Below the pieces are notes generated by a model that worked only from the letters and a program-made list of their open reading frames with translations, did not search any database and was not told where the DNA came from. DNA of 64,000 bases from Yponomeuta sedellus (lineage: Eukaryota > Arthropoda > Insecta > Lepidoptera > Yponomeutidae), in NCBI GenBank assembly GCA_934045075.1, contig OW203736.1:17372805-17436804 (forward strand), in the 5' to 3' direction. Position numbers and translations under genes: made by a program. Position 1 is the first letter of the stretch; the number at the start of each line of letters is the position of its first letter. Shown one piece after another: positions 1 to 11,713 of the stretch.

Positions 1-981
1 ATAAATAACCTAGGTGTAGATGGTATTTTCGGTTGTTTTTAACTTAGTCGAAGGCCTTGATCCTAGTTTCTCGGGAGTGGATCATAAAAATCACTACATG
101 ATTGAGATAGTTGCAAATAAGAAATAAGTTTTGACAAATTATGTATCAAGCGATTCGTCGTGTTTGCACGAGCGTCAGATAAAGACAGCATAAAGCTACA
201 TAAAAATGTATAAAACTCTAAAAGGTCAAAATGAACCCTTGTTCCCTAAGAGATGAACAGCATACCGGACGATTAACACAACGCCCATTAGTAGATCCGC
301 CTTTATTTGTTCTGTTTATGTTGTATTGAAAACAATCGTATAATAGTAAATTCTTTCCTCTCCGTAGTCATAATTAACACGTAACTAAAGACAGCTTTTA
401 ACACCTGTAATAAGAATTACACGGTATATAATAATATATCTCATCTATTGTTGACAGTATAGAAACCTTCATCTATTTATTAACACACGTCAAGAACATA
501 AAGAAAAATACATATAAAAGGTAACATTCCAAAAAGGTTTAAACAACAGTCATTTTAAAAATATTCCACAGTTCCCACATTTCCCTGTAGTTTCAAATGT
601 CTGACTTAGTTCCTATCCCAGCTTAATAGATGGCGTTGCTAACATCAAATCATGATTCCCATAGTACAGTCTATGGTAGTCATGATTACTTAAAAATTGC
701 TTGATCCATTCATGTCAAATTGTGTATAAGACTAATTGCGATCATGACTAAAGATAAGATAAAAAGATAGAACATTTTATTTGCGAAAGCATGGTAAATA
801 CATTAAGTAGCTGTTGAAGATAAGTAAAGGAACATGCATGCTCTACCAGTTATGGTGTGCAAATATTAGAGTTGAATAATCTAAATCTAAAACAAATAAA
901 ATCTTAGAAACAATCTGGTATATAAGTATATAACATTTAAAAACATCTTATAATTACTATGTTAATTATTTTTATTAATAT

Positions 982-1460
982 TGTTACGGGCTAGGGTTCT
1001 GGATTTGGATGTACAACGCCAATGACAACTTCTTAGGATTTATTCACGCAGGGTCTGGTCTGCAGGTCTTCACGCCACGAAGTCCACACGTAGATTCCAA
1101 TCGCAGGTTTAATCGAAGTCCAATAGTATCGCTGAGGTCGTAGGTTATCGCTCGTATCGCAGGTATGTTCGCTCGAAGTTCACTCTTCGCTATTCCAAAC
1201 GGAACTGACAGCGCGCCGCGGCGGCCGCTATTTATATCCGCCGGCAAGGGTTCCAGAACATTCCCGTACCTACACTCGGTACACCTGGCAACGTCGCTCG
1301 AACAGGTAACTCATTCAAAGAGTTTTGAACCTTACGCTAGTGAACATACGAGTCATTATTGCTTGCAGCGTTTATTGTTTACTAAAACGCAGCATGCGGC
1401 GACTATTCGATAGGCTTCCAGAAGGCTCTATTCTAGATGGTTCGGGACAGGACTGCGACA
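982..1460 (-). repeat. Gypsy-type LTR (inverted copy, left arm)
   Basis: On the minus strand the element starts TGTCGCAGTCC and ends CCCGTAACA, so it has the TG...CA termini of an LTR and is 479 bp long. It lies directly after the stop codon of the pol tail and a purine-rich AAGAGGGGAGCAG tract, as expected for a 3' LTR. It is the mirror image of the LTR in the right arm. Confidence 0.82.
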
Positions 1461-1644
1461 CTGCTCCCCTCTTAGAGATGCTCGTCCCGAGCATCTTCAT
1501 TACTGCCGTGATAAGGAGCTAAGCGGTCGATGTGAATCACTTTTTGTGCACCTCTTGGCTGCCGTTGAATTCGGTACGTCACGTCATTTAACCGAGTTAC
1601 CACTTTGTACAGTCCCTCCCATCTTGTCTGCAATTTCGGAGATT
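1461..1644 (-). pseudogene. 3' end of Ty3/gypsy pol (integrase tail), left arm
   Basis: The minus strand encodes the last residues of a gypsy integrase, with a GPY/F-like stretch (RWEGLYKVVTRLNDVTYRIQ) and the typical ending ...VIHIDRLAPYHG before the stop. It duplicates 3199-3371 exactly. Upstream on the minus strand the frame runs straight into the antisense of virus-like sequence, so the pol gene is cut here. It is a duplicated tail, not a functional gene. Confidence 0.8.
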
Positions 1645-1920
1645 TGGAGATTGGAGAACAGCTTGACAACGGCGGCACGGTTGTGGATAGCGTCACTCCT
1701 TTCACCAAGGTAGAGAAAGTATCGGCACTGAAGTACAAAGCGCCACGGATGATCCAAGCCAGGTACCTTACGTTCAACATCGAGTACGGAAGGTATATCA
1801 AACCATTAGAGCGATTGCTGGGTAAACGCGATCAGTTTGGTAAAGGCAGTTACGATCAGATTGGCGAGCATCTCAAACTAACGCATGTGTTCTACCAGGC
1901 GTGCTATGAGCACGACAAAA
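1645..1920 (+). pseudogene. Endogenous viral element: tombus-like RNA virus polymerase fragment
   Basis: The plus frame that runs from 1605 to 1988 reads through a stretch resembling the N-terminal palm region of tombus-like plus-strand RNA virus polymerases: TKVEKV, then APRMIQAR, then FNIEYGRYIKPLE, then FGKGSYDQIG. A later piece (LTHVFYQACYEHDKNLR) resembles the helix that follows catalytic motif A, but motif A itself is absent, so there is an internal deletion. The upstream edge joins inverted gypsy pol at about 1644 and the downstream edge joins sense gypsy pol between about 1905 and 1925. The virus assignment rests on motif memory, not on a search. The fragment is short and cannot encode a working polymerase. 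Confidence 0.6.
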
Positions 1921-3369
1921 ATCTGAGACACCTGTCCGGAAGACTGCAAACACTGTGCCCAAACAAGAGACCAAGGAACTGCCATTGAGATTGACAAGAA
2001 TGAGTCCATCAAGATCTTGGGAAGACGAGGCGATGAAAGAAGCACAGGAAGATGACGAAGATTTACGGCTCATTGTCGCATGGAAGAAACGGGGCGAGGA
2101 TAAGCCAAGATGGTGCGAAGTCGCTCCTTCTTTCTTTTCTTTCTTCTTTACTAGTGTTGTCACCAAGGCATACTGGGCTCAAGCCCAGCTTACTAGCTTT
2201 ATTCTTCTGAACGGAATACTTTACCGTAAATGGGAGAAATATAACGGCAGAGAGTTCCATCTTCAGATAGTTGTCCCAAGAGATAAGGTACAAGATGTCC
2301 TTCGTGAAGTACATGACGGCGTGTCAGGTGGACATTCGGGCGTAAAGAGGACTTCAACAAAGATTCGAGAAAGGTTTTACTGGCTCCATTGTCGAGAATA
2401 TGTGCAAGATTGGTGCCGCAAGTGTGCTACTTGCGCCGCGGTGAAGGGCCCATCAACTAGAAGCCGTGGAAATCTGCAACTTTATAACGCTGGTGCGCCA
2501 TGGGAACGCATTGCAGTTGACGTGGCTGGACCGTTCCCAATAACGGAATCGGGAAATAAGTATTTCATGGTAGTTATGAATTACTTCACTAAATGGCCAG
2601 AGGTATTCGCCATACCCAATCAAGAAGCCACGACTGTTGCCTCCAAGTTGTTTGAAGAAGTAGTTTGCCGGTTTGGTGTGCCCTCGGAAATACACTACGA
2701 CCAAGGCAGGAACTTTGAGTCTCAAGTATTTCAAGAACTCTGCAAAATATTGGGAATGCATAAGACTAGGACCATCCCATATCATCCTCAATCTGACGGC
2801 ATGGTAGAAAGATTTAACCAAACACTTGAGAGACATTTAGCAAAAGTGGTTGACAGGCACCAGAGAGACTGGGACAAATACATACCGCCATTTCTTCTGG
2901 CCTACAGAACGGCAGATTATGAAAGCACGAAGGTAACCCCGGCGCGTGCAAATTTTGGACGAGAACTGAGAATACCAGTAGATCTGCTGACTGGAGGCCG
3001 TCCTGACGACTCACGTTCTCTACACGACTATATCTCCGAGTTACGTGAGAAAATGCGAGAGATTCATGCCATAGTACGGGAAAACGGATTGGAGCCGAGT
3101 GAAAAGATGAAGACTAGGTATGACCGCCGAGCAAATACAAGCGGCTTCGAAGAAGGAGCACTAGTCTAGCTTCACAATGTAACTCGACGAAAAGGAAAAT
3201 CTCCGAAATTGCAGACAAGATGGGAGGGACTGTACAAAGTGGTAACTCGGTTAAATGACGTGACGTACCGAATTCAACGGCAGCCAAGAGGTGCACAAAA
3301 AGTGATTCACATCGACCGCTTAGCTCCTTATCACGGCAGTAATGAAGATGCTCGGGACGAGCATCTCTA
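1921..3369 (+). pseudogene. Ty3/gypsy pol fragment: integrase region
   Basis: The longest frame (404 residues from 1955) carries an H2C2 zinc finger (HSGVKR...FYWLHCREYVQDWCRKCATC), then the integrase DDE core: D in AVDVAGPFP, D in IHYDQGRNF, and E in SDGMVERFNQ. A frame change near 1950 separates a leading CPEDCKHC-like piece. A TAG at 3167, probably a former Trp codon, interrupts the tail, after which the same frame runs to the pol stop at 3367-3369. No RNase H or reverse transcriptase precedes it; the 5' side is replaced by the virus-like fragment. Integrase would normally insert the retrotransposon cDNA. This copy is dead through truncation and the stop. Confidence 0.85.
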
Positions 3370-4841
3370 AGAGGGGAGCAGTGTCGCAGTCCTGTCCCGA
3401 ACCATCTAGAATAGAGCCTTCTGGAAGCCTATCGAATAGTCGCCGCATGCTGCGTTTTAGTAAACAATAAACGCTGCAAGCAATAATGACTCGTATGTTC
3501 ACTAGCGTAAGGTTCAAAACTCTTTGAATGAGTTACCTGTTCGAGCGACGTTGCCAGGTGTACCGAGTGTAGGTACGGGAATGTTCTGGAACCCTTGCCG
3601 GCGGATATAAATAGCGGCCGCCGCGGCGCGCTGTCAGTTCCGTTTGGAATAGCGAAGAGTGAACTTCGAGCGAACATACCTGCGATACGAGCGATAACCT
3701 ACGACCTCAGCGATACTATTGGACTTCGATTAAACCTGCGATTGGAATCTACGTGTGGACTTCGTGGCGTGAAGACCTGCAGACCAGACCCTGCGTGAAT
3801 AAATCCTAAGAAGTTGTCATTGGCGTTGTACATCCAAATCCAGAACCCTAGCCCGTAACAATATTAATAAAAATAATTAACATAGTAATTATAAGATGTT
3901 TTTAAATGTTATATACTTATATACCAGATTGTTTCTAAGATTTTATTTGTTTTAGATTTAGATTATTCAACTCTAATATTTGCACACCATAACTGGTAGA
4001 GCATGCATGTTCCTTTACTTATCTTCAACAGCTACTTAATGTATTTACCATGCTTTCGCAAATAAAATGTTCTATCTTTTTATCTTATCTTTAGTCATGA
4101 TCGCAATTAGTCTTATACACAATTTGACATGAATGGATCAAGCAATTTTTAAGTAATCATGACTACCATAGACTGTACTATGGGAATCATGATTTGATGT
4201 TAGCAACGCCATCTATTAAGCTGGGATAGGAACTAAGTCAGACATTTGAAACTACAGGGAAATGTGGGAACTGTGGAATATTTTTAAAATGACTGTTGTT
4301 TAAACCTTTTTGGAATGTTACCTTTTATATGTATTTTTCTTTATGTTCTTGACGTGTGTTAATAAATAGATGAAGGTTTCTATACTGTCAACAATAGATG
4401 AGATATATTATTATATACCGTGTAATTCTTATTACAGGTGTTAAAAGCTGTCTTTAGTTACGTGTTAATTATGACTACGGAGAGGAAAGAATTTACTATT
4501 ATACGATTGTTTTCAATACAACATAAACAGAACAAATAAAGGCGGATCTACTAATGGGCGTTGTGTTAATCGTCCGGTATGCTGTTCATCTCTTAGGGAA
4601 CAAGGGTTCATTTTGACCTTTTAGAGTTTTATACATTTTTATGTAGCTTTATGCTGTCTTTATCTGACGCTCGTGCAAACACGACGAATCGCTTGATACA
4701 TAATTTGTCAAAACTTATTTCTTATTTGCAACTATCTCAATCATGTAGTGATTTTTATGATCCACTCCCGAGAAACTAGGATCAAGGCCTTCGACTAAGT
4801 TAAAAACAACCGAAAATACCATCTACACCTAGGTTATTTAT
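3198..4841. repeat. Right arm of long inverted repeat 1
   Basis: Mirror image of the left arm, containing the pol tail, the LTR and about 980 bp of outer flank. No gene is recognised in the flank (3861-4841), which is AT-rich. Because the partner of 4842 lies outside the window, the true end of this arm cannot be fixed here. Confidence 0.93.
3382..3860 (+). repeat. Gypsy-type LTR (right arm)
   Basis: The 479-bp segment runs from TGTCGCAGTC to GCCCGTAACA, directly after the integrase stop and a purine-rich tract. It is in the correct position and orientation to be the 3' LTR of the pol fragment upstream. The flanking DNA is also duplicated in the left arm, so the LTR was copied together with its insertion site. 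Confidence 0.82.
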
Positions 4842-5507
4842 TAGTCTTAACTTCTTAAGCTGGGTATTGGCCAACGTTACGAGTGTGATGTAACATTCGC
4901 CGAAAGTGGGGCGGAGCCCTCAAAATGCTGCACATTCGTAAGGTTTCCCGTAACAGCATGAACGCTCTCTGTATAACACGTTACATTAACATTTTATACA
5001 GAGTAACATAAGTTATGTCTTAATGTAACAACTCTGTAACATTAAGACTTGTAACGACCAACAGTACCCAACTTTAGATAGTCAGTCGTGTACCCTAAAA
5101 ACTACTATTTAGGAATTCGACAGATTGTTAGGGCTTTTTGCGAAAACTTCTTAGTCCATTGATGGGGCTAATAAAGTTTCTGGAGACCCTTAAAAAGAAT
5201 GTGAGTAGTACTTACCTTACAATCACTCTCCGAAATTGTATCTTTGTTAGCGTTATCTTCACATAATCTCTTATTTGAGAAACTAACAACGTTGACGTTA
5301 ATTTGAAGACAGTCCTATTAATAAAAACCCGATCGCAAACACTGATGATGATTGTAGACTTTTAGTCCGGATCTACTTACGGGTGTTGTTATATCGGAAG
5401 AGTCCGACCAGGTTTCGCTCCGATTCGCAGAGCTTAATCATGGTGAGCAGAGACGGAGCTCGCGTCGTCGGTTGCTCGTCTCACACTGCGGGCAAGCGCT
5501 TTGACGA
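4842..5507. other. Intergenic, no gene seen
   Basis: No convincing coding frame or RNA gene was found. The stretch near 4965-5055 is rich in GTAACA motifs and contains imperfect inverted repeats around GTCTTAATG...CATTAAGAC, probably a decayed transposon end. Confidence 0.5.
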
Positions 5508-6676
5508 TGATGATGAGTATTTTATAGTCAGTAAAATATAGCTTGAGCTCCGCGACAGCTGTCATCGAAATTGAGTCCATGAAGTTATGATTTTTTTACA
5601 AAATATAATAACTAAACTGCAGGTTTACTATTGAACTTTATTAAAACTAGAATTAAAATAATGAATATTGTTTTAATACCTATCTAAAAAAATACTACTG
5701 TTACTGTGGGGCAATAACGTACACCGCGTGTGCACGTCTCTCCAACTTTGCTCCGAACCTCCATGCTTCTGGGTTCTGATCAGCAGCGTTAATTTTTTAT
5801 TTTTATTGAGTGGCGTTCTTGTTTACTCTGATGACGAAATGTTTGCTGGTAAGTATTCGATGAATTTTTCAAATTATTTCTATTAAAGTATTTCATGCTT
5901 TAAAGACTGTAGTTGCTATCGTGTAGTTGATTAGTGGTTCCTTTTTGTTTGCATGATGCCAAAAGTATCAAAGAAAACTGTTTGAACAGTGAATAACGTG
6001 AGTTTGTAATTCGTTTGCGCGAATATTTCACGCGCGTAAACCAAAACCGTGGTCAGCTTCTGCCATTAGAGCGAGTGTGTGACAGAGTTGCGGATGCTCT
6101 TGGTATTGGACGATCTACGGTGGTCCGTATTAGCAAAGAAAAGTACGGAGAGTCATCAAGCGAGATGCCTGAAGATGAAGTGATTAAAAATCTTTCATCG
6201 CCAAATAAAGAGAATAAAAACTTCTTCCGTCACAGAGGTTGATAGTTTTGACGCCGCCGCAATCCACAACCAGATCTACGCGTATTACTCAAGAGGACAA
6301 TTACCCACATTAAGAAAATTGGGAGCGTCACTTAAGGAGGACAATTTGTTTATGCAAATTTGTAGCTTACCATCATTGGCTAAAATTCTTAGAAAAATTG
6401 GGTTTTCATATAAAAAGAGCGTTAAAAGGAAAATTGTAATCAGGAACTGATTTAGGGATATTACGATACACCTCTACTTAAATAAAACTTTGTAAAATTA
6501 TATTTCTCTCGTTTGATTTCATGTTTCCAACTTCTCGAAATTATTTTTTCCATACATGTAATCAATCACACACGCTGACATTTGATGTCGATATTGTCCC
6601 ATTCCTAGCCCTGTCAGTGTGACAGCTGTCGTGGAGCTCAAGCTATATTTTACAGACTATAAGTACTCATCATCAT
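5508..6676. mobile_element. DNA transposon remnant with ~55-bp TIRs (IS630/Tc1-mariner-like)
   Basis: The two ends are inverted copies: ATGATGATGAGTAT then AGTCAGTAAAATATAGC then TTGAGCTCCGCGACAGCTGTCA on the left, and the near-identical complement on the right. Between them lies a broken transposase N-terminus. The catalytic half is missing, so this is a non-autonomous deletion derivative. Confidence 0.7.
6003..6449 (+). pseudogene. Transposase N-terminal fragment (IS630/Tc1-mariner-like)
   Basis: The first frame reads LREYFTRVNQNRGQLLPLER and then a helix-turn-helix-like VADALGIGRSTVVRISKEKYG. A frameshift near 6240 moves to a second frame with AIHNQIYAYYSRGQLPTLRK and LAKILRKIGFSYKKS. This layout (HTH, then a PTL.KL...L spacer, then IL..IGF.YKK) matches the DDE-type transposase fragment at 56.3-57.1 kb in this window. 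The DDE catalytic domain is absent. The start is uncertain because no good ATG precedes the conserved part. Confidence 0.55.
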
Positions 6677-6689
6677 TTAGGTTTGCATT

Positions 6690-8419
6690 AAAAAGTTAAA
6701 ATTACTTTGCTGAATTCCGCCAAAAATCCCACAAGCACCATGCGGTTAGCTAATGCACCGCCCTCCCTCCCACTTTTTGAAGCAGAAGCAAGACACGAAC
6801 ACACCACCACCGACACCAATACTTGTGTGAGAAAACACGCGACGCGTTTCGCCTCTAACACGAGGCATCCTCAGGCTCCCAAATGCAAGTGACCGTCTCC
6901 GCAAAAACGTTCCGTATTTATAGGCTAGGCCGCCCCTCCCCCCGATGACGCAATGTAACCGTTAAACTGGTGACCGTTAAACCGTTTCAACCGCCTATGG
7001 GCTATTGTTGTTTTGTGCAAATATATCGATTAATGGGGAAATAGAGGAGCTGCCCACCTGTTCATTCAGCATTGTAAACAACCTATCCCTAGATAATTTG
7101 GAAATTTCCAGCTGTTCAAGTATAGACAATCTCAACCCCTTACTGCAGGTGTGTAAAATTTCCAAATTATGGTTATTATTAAGTACATGACCCGTATCCA
7201 AAAGGTGTTTGGCAAAATGAGATTTATCCGGTTGATTGTTTCGGAAAGCCGCCACATGCTCCCTATACCGAGTTATAAAACTCCTACCGGTCTGGTCAAT
7301 ATACACTCCATTACATTCCGGACAAGCAACACTATACACCCCAGACCGCTGGAATCTATCCACCCTCTCTTTTTGATTGCACAGATTTCTAGCCAAAGAG
7401 TTGCTCGTCCTGAACGCAACCCGTATTCCAGATCTTTTTAACGTCCGGTGGATTTTTTCAGAAATTGGACCTACATAGGTAATACTTGAATTCATTTTTT
7501 GAGGCCTTTCAGGTGGCACTGCGTATAAAAGTCTACTAACCATACCGTTCCGCTTCCTGACCACCAGCCTATCAATCATTCGCCTGCTATATCCGTTTGC
7601 AACTGCTATTTGATAGATGGTATTTAGTTCCTTGTTGTAATTAGCAGAAGACATTGGCACAGTTAGCAAACGGTGAATATAGCAATGGAATGCTGCCATT
7701 TTGTGTTGCCACGGATGACAAGACGTTATTGGGATAACAGTGTCAGTATGTGTTGGCTTTCGGTAAATCTCAAACTCATGCTTGTTACCCACCCTAGTTA
7801 TTTTTAGATCTAGGAAATTAAGCGATTCGTTCAGTTCTTTCTCTAGTTTGAAATTGATTTTAGGGTGTTTTGTGTTCAAGGTATTGACAAATGAGTCTAG
7901 TTGTCTAAATGTACCTGTCCAGCATATAATGATGTCATCTACATACCGGTAATAATAAAGTTTGTTTCTCTTCCCAACTATATGATTACGTTCAAAATTA
8001 TCCATGAAAATATCAGCTAGCAAAGGACTCAATGGTGAACCCATTACTAAGCCTTCCTTTTGTTGGTAAAATGCACCATCAAACATGAAATAATTTTGAC
8101 GCATGCATACCGTTGTTAATTCCAATAATTGTAATTTTTTCCCTGGATGAAGACGTTGCATGTCCATGAAGTCTGAAATGAACTGTCTTATCCCTAAGAA
8201 GATCGTTAAGACGTTTGGATAAATTATATGCTGGAGCCCCAATATAAGAAACAACAGGACGAATCGGTACATTTTCTTTGTGAATTTTAGGCAATCCATA
8301 CAAAATCGGTGGCAGTGGATTCATAGGTGCAATTTTACTCTTTTCAACCTCTGGATTTGTAAAAATAAAAGATGACTCCGACACCGCCTTCTTCACCTCC
8401 GTCACAAACCTTTTTGTAC
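6690..8419 (-). mobile_element. Penelope-like retroelement, 5'-truncated
   Basis: The element lies on the minus strand: reverse transcriptase, GIY-YIG endonuclease, then about 300 bp of 3' non-coding sequence. Its 5' side ends exactly where the left CR1-type LINE copy begins (8419/8420). The 3' region contains the GAGGCGAAACGCG core often seen in Penelope-like elements. Confidence 0.8.
6829..6895 (-). ncRNA. Possible hammerhead-ribozyme-like motif of the Penelope element
   Basis: On the minus strand the sequence reads CTGAGGA, then a stem-loop TGCCTC-GTGTTA-GAGGC, then GAAA, then CGCG. This is the order of the hammerhead core (CUGANGA, stem II, GAAA, stem III). Penelope-like elements are known to carry such ribozymes. 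I could not find a convincing stem I, so this copy may be degenerate. Confidence 0.3.
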
Positions 8420-8426
8420 CATACAT
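6995..8426 (-). pseudogene. Penelope-like RT + GIY-YIG endonuclease, broken
   Basis: The first part reads GLPKIHKENVPIRPVVS, a conserved Penelope reverse transcriptase block, in one frame. A frameshift near 8190 coincides with loss of the segment that should carry catalytic motif A. The second frame (434 residues) has QRLHPGKK, GLVMGSPLSPLLADIFM, the catalytic box YVDDI, and FLDLKI. At the C-terminus is a GIY-YIG nuclease (SGVYSVACPECNGVYIDQTG) in which the usual YIG reads YID, followed by the conserved R and H in RSFITRYREH. Loss of motif A and the altered YIG make it inactive. Telomere-associated relatives lack the GIY-YIG domain, so this is the endonuclease-bearing type. Confidence 0.85.
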
Positions 8427-8529
8427 AACAATGAAACTAGTAGATCTAGCTCGGAAAATTCAATATCATTGATTACAACAATGGCAGAAGTCTATCAAAC
8501 ACAAACTGAAACAAGAAATGAAATGGAAA

Positions 8530-8611
8530 CCATTAGTTCCAGACATACTGAGACTGAGGCACCCTCTCAAGGAAGAGGGTGCCTCAGTCTCAGTATGTCT
8601 GGAACTAATGG
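8530..8611. repeat. Perfect 38-bp-stem hairpin (LINE 3' end, left copy)
   Basis: The stem from CCATTAGTTCCAGACA to AGGCACCCTCT pairs without mismatch around a 6-nt loop. It is identical to the hairpin at the end of the right LINE copy, so it was part of the source element. Confidence 0.9.
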
Positions 8612-11421
8612 TCTGTCTGGAACTAACTTACAGTCTCGAATAGGCGGTGGAATGTTGTTCCAGCATTTTGTCGCTGCATATCGGAAACTACCCCGAAAAG
8701 CTGCCGTCCTATGTGTCGGAATACTAAGTGGTACCGTGACTCTTCTTACCCTCTCTGCCTGACTCGAGTGACGCCACGTTAGTTTGGTGTATAAGTAAGA
8801 CGGATTTTGCGACCTTATAACACCGAATAACAATGTTGCTAAATAGAGCTTCTGTCTTGCTTCCATTTTCAGCATATCGGCACCGTTGAGGAAAGGAGTA
8901 ACATGCGCACGTGGAGGGACAGGGAAGCAGTACCGAGCACAAGCGTTTTGTACTCTTTGTACCAAGCGTTGGGTCCTACTGAGAAGACAGGGACCAAATA
9001 CTGTTGCACCATAATTTAACTTGGATAGCACCAAAGCCTCGCACAGTCTGATTCGAAGTTGTGTACTAATGTAGCCTCTTATACGATACAATAACTTAAG
9101 CCTATAAAAACAATTACGAACCACTTCCTGGATGTGCGCTTCAAAGTGAAGTCCGCCATCCATCAGGACACCTAGGTTTCTGGCCTCAGATACGCACTCG
9201 ATTTCTTGACCCGCTACATAGAGATGTATGTTTGCATTCATCATTCTATTTATCTGTTGTTTGGACCCCAGGAACATATACTTAGACTTTCGAGGATTCA
9301 GCAGCAGGCAGTTTCGCTTGGCCCACTGGTCTATGCAATTCAGGTCTTCGTTTATACGCTGCACACTGTTATCAACATCGGTTGGAACCCTTGTATACAC
9401 TTGCACGTCATCAGCATAGATATGGTAATTACAAAACCTAATACTGTCAGCCATATCTGCAGAGTATATGGTAAATAATAAGGGCCCGATAATTGACCCT
9501 TGAGGGATTCCTCGTTCCAGGCATTTATCCAGGGATTCAAGCTTGGTCCCATCGGATTTTAGCAGCATGACGCGTTGCTGACGGCTTGTCAAGTAGCTGT
9601 CGAACCACTTGATGCACTTAGCGTCAAAGCCGTAATAGGACAGCTTGGATAGCAAAAGGTTTATATTAATGGAGTCAAAAGCGCGCGAAAAATCTAACAA
9701 TGCAATGATACTACCATCTCCGGCATCCTGTGCGCTCAGCACGTTGTCGACCACATCCAACAATGCCGTGCTAGTGCTGTGGCTCTTTCTAAATCCGGAT
9801 TGTAGTTTAGGAAGTATGCAATTTTCCTCACAAAATTGCATAACTTGATCGTAAACCACCTTTTCGAGAACTTTGGACAAAACTGGCAACAAACTAATCG
9901 GTCTCAGGTCGGACACCTTGGTTGGGTTGGTTATTTTGGGAACTGGGCGTACAATTGCTGTTTTCCAAGATTCCGGAAATGTGGCAGAACTTAAAGAATT
10001 ATTAATAATTTTTGTAATTGTACTAAGAGAATAAGGCAATGTAGCGATTATCATATCAAGACTAATTCCATCCAGACCTTGAGCGTTTGACGATAATGCA
10101 AACAGTATTTTTGAAACTACAAATTCACTAACCGGGCGCAGAGACAAAATTGACTGATTATGTCTGTGAAACTCGTAAAAAGTTAGATTGGATATGTCGC
10201 AGGTGTTATGACCAGGAATATTTAGAAAATGGTCATTAATTTCATTTGGGTTGTCAAAATTATCTGGAGTACTGTTACATTTCTTGTTGGCAAAAGGCAA
10301 GGCAACATCCTTTAGAGTCTTCCATAGTTTCTTCGGGTTGTGAATGTTACTATTAATATGGCTCTCAAAGTAACATTTCCGCTCGGTAGATAGACTTACA
10401 TTTACTAAATGTTTCAAGGTTTTGTAGGTGTGTTTGTGCGTATGTGACTTTGAAGTAAGATATTTTTTATGCGCCTGGTCACGCAGCTGCATCATATATC
10501 GTACATTACTCGTTAGCCAAGGCTTGGGTTTGTCTCTAACAGTAATAGATTTTAAAGGTGCATACTTATCAAAAATAAAATTTATAAGTCAGTGAACAAT
10601 TTTACCATTCTAGATACATTTGATTCAATACATATTATGTCCCATTTAAATAATTGTAGTTCGATATTAAAATTATTAAAATCAATTTGTTTTAACGGTC
10701 GAAATGAGATTCTCCGTGGCGGTACTTTCGGTTTTTTTATTTTAAAAATTGTTGATATAATAGCATGACTACAAAGACTAGGGATATGATCAACTGTGGT
10801 GTCTTCAATTTTGTCGCAGTCGATGTCCGTACACACAAGGTCTATTAAAGTTGAAGAGTTATTTGTGAAGTGTGTCGGAACCCTCACTACGTTTTTTAAC
10901 ATAGTACATGTTAAAAACTCTTCTAATTTAGTTCTATTGGAGGTTCTAGTGACTGCTAATAAATCTATGTTGAAATCTCCTAATAAAATTACTTTGTCAT
11001 AATTGCCGAAACTTAATATTGTATCACTAAGGGCGTCGAAGAATATGTCGCAACTGAGCCATGGTGGCCTGTACGCTGTACCGACAATTAGGCGCGTGGA
11101 GTTCAGCGTCACACATATCCACATTTGTTCGACCTGTTCCGGGGCAGGGGGGTGAGGTACGGTGACGGCACGCACGCCGCAGCGCACGTAGAAACCCACG
11201 CCACCGCCGCGTTGCCGCACGGTGCGTGGTCGCGGTACGTGCCGCAGTCGGTATCCCGGCAGCGCGGGTGCCCGGCCTCCCTCCCCGTCCCTGAGCCAAG
11301 TCTCATTTATTGCAATTAAGTCTGGGGAAAGTCTAAGAAAAGCTGCCTCAAACTCGTCAAGCCTGGTACCCAAAGAACCCGCATTTATAAAACAAATATT
11401 AAATAAACAATTTTTTTTCAT
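8567..11421 (-). pseudogene. LINE ORF2: endonuclease and reverse transcriptase (left copy)
   Basis: The minus strand encodes an APE-type endonuclease (10582-11421) and a reverse transcriptase (8567-10495), separated by the same one-base deletion as in the right copy. Domain details are given under the right copy, whose protein sequence is identical. Sharing the lesion means the two copies derive from one already broken molecule. Confidence 0.85.
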
Positions 11422-11713
11422 TTTAGGTAAATAATAAATAATGAATATACTTGAATACTAGTTACTGTGTAGATAGGGCAGAGTGTTGTGTGTATGATAT
11501 ATGTTATGTATATAATTATTAAATATTTAATTGCAATAGGTGATGTGTAATGTGTTGTTGAGTGTGAATTAATAGTGTTAGGTATTACCCGCTGGGACTG
11601 AACACATCTGAATCGATCTATTGTTATAATTGAAAGATGGCAACAAAAACAAACATGCGATAACTCCATACATTTAAGACATTCATAGCTATATGCTCTA
11701 GTTATGGCCCTAT

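Larger units (their letters stand above)
1..1644. repeat. Left arm of long inverted repeat 1
   Basis: This segment is the reverse complement of the right arm: position n pairs with 4842-n, and the first 21 bases recur inverted at 4821-4841. Small reading frames inside the two arms are identical in protein sequence, so the arms look essentially identical and the duplication recent. From outside in, the arm holds about 981 bp of flank without a recognised gene, a gypsy-type LTR, and the end of the pol gene. It begins at the window edge, so it may extend further left. Identity stops at about 1644, where the spacer switches to virus-like sequence. Confidence 0.93.

Noticed and set aside
11027..11434. 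Open frames of 60-90 codons on both strands in the GC-rich endonuclease region
   Set aside because: Shadows of the LINE ORF2 frame caused by high GC; the same frames appear mirrored in the right copy.
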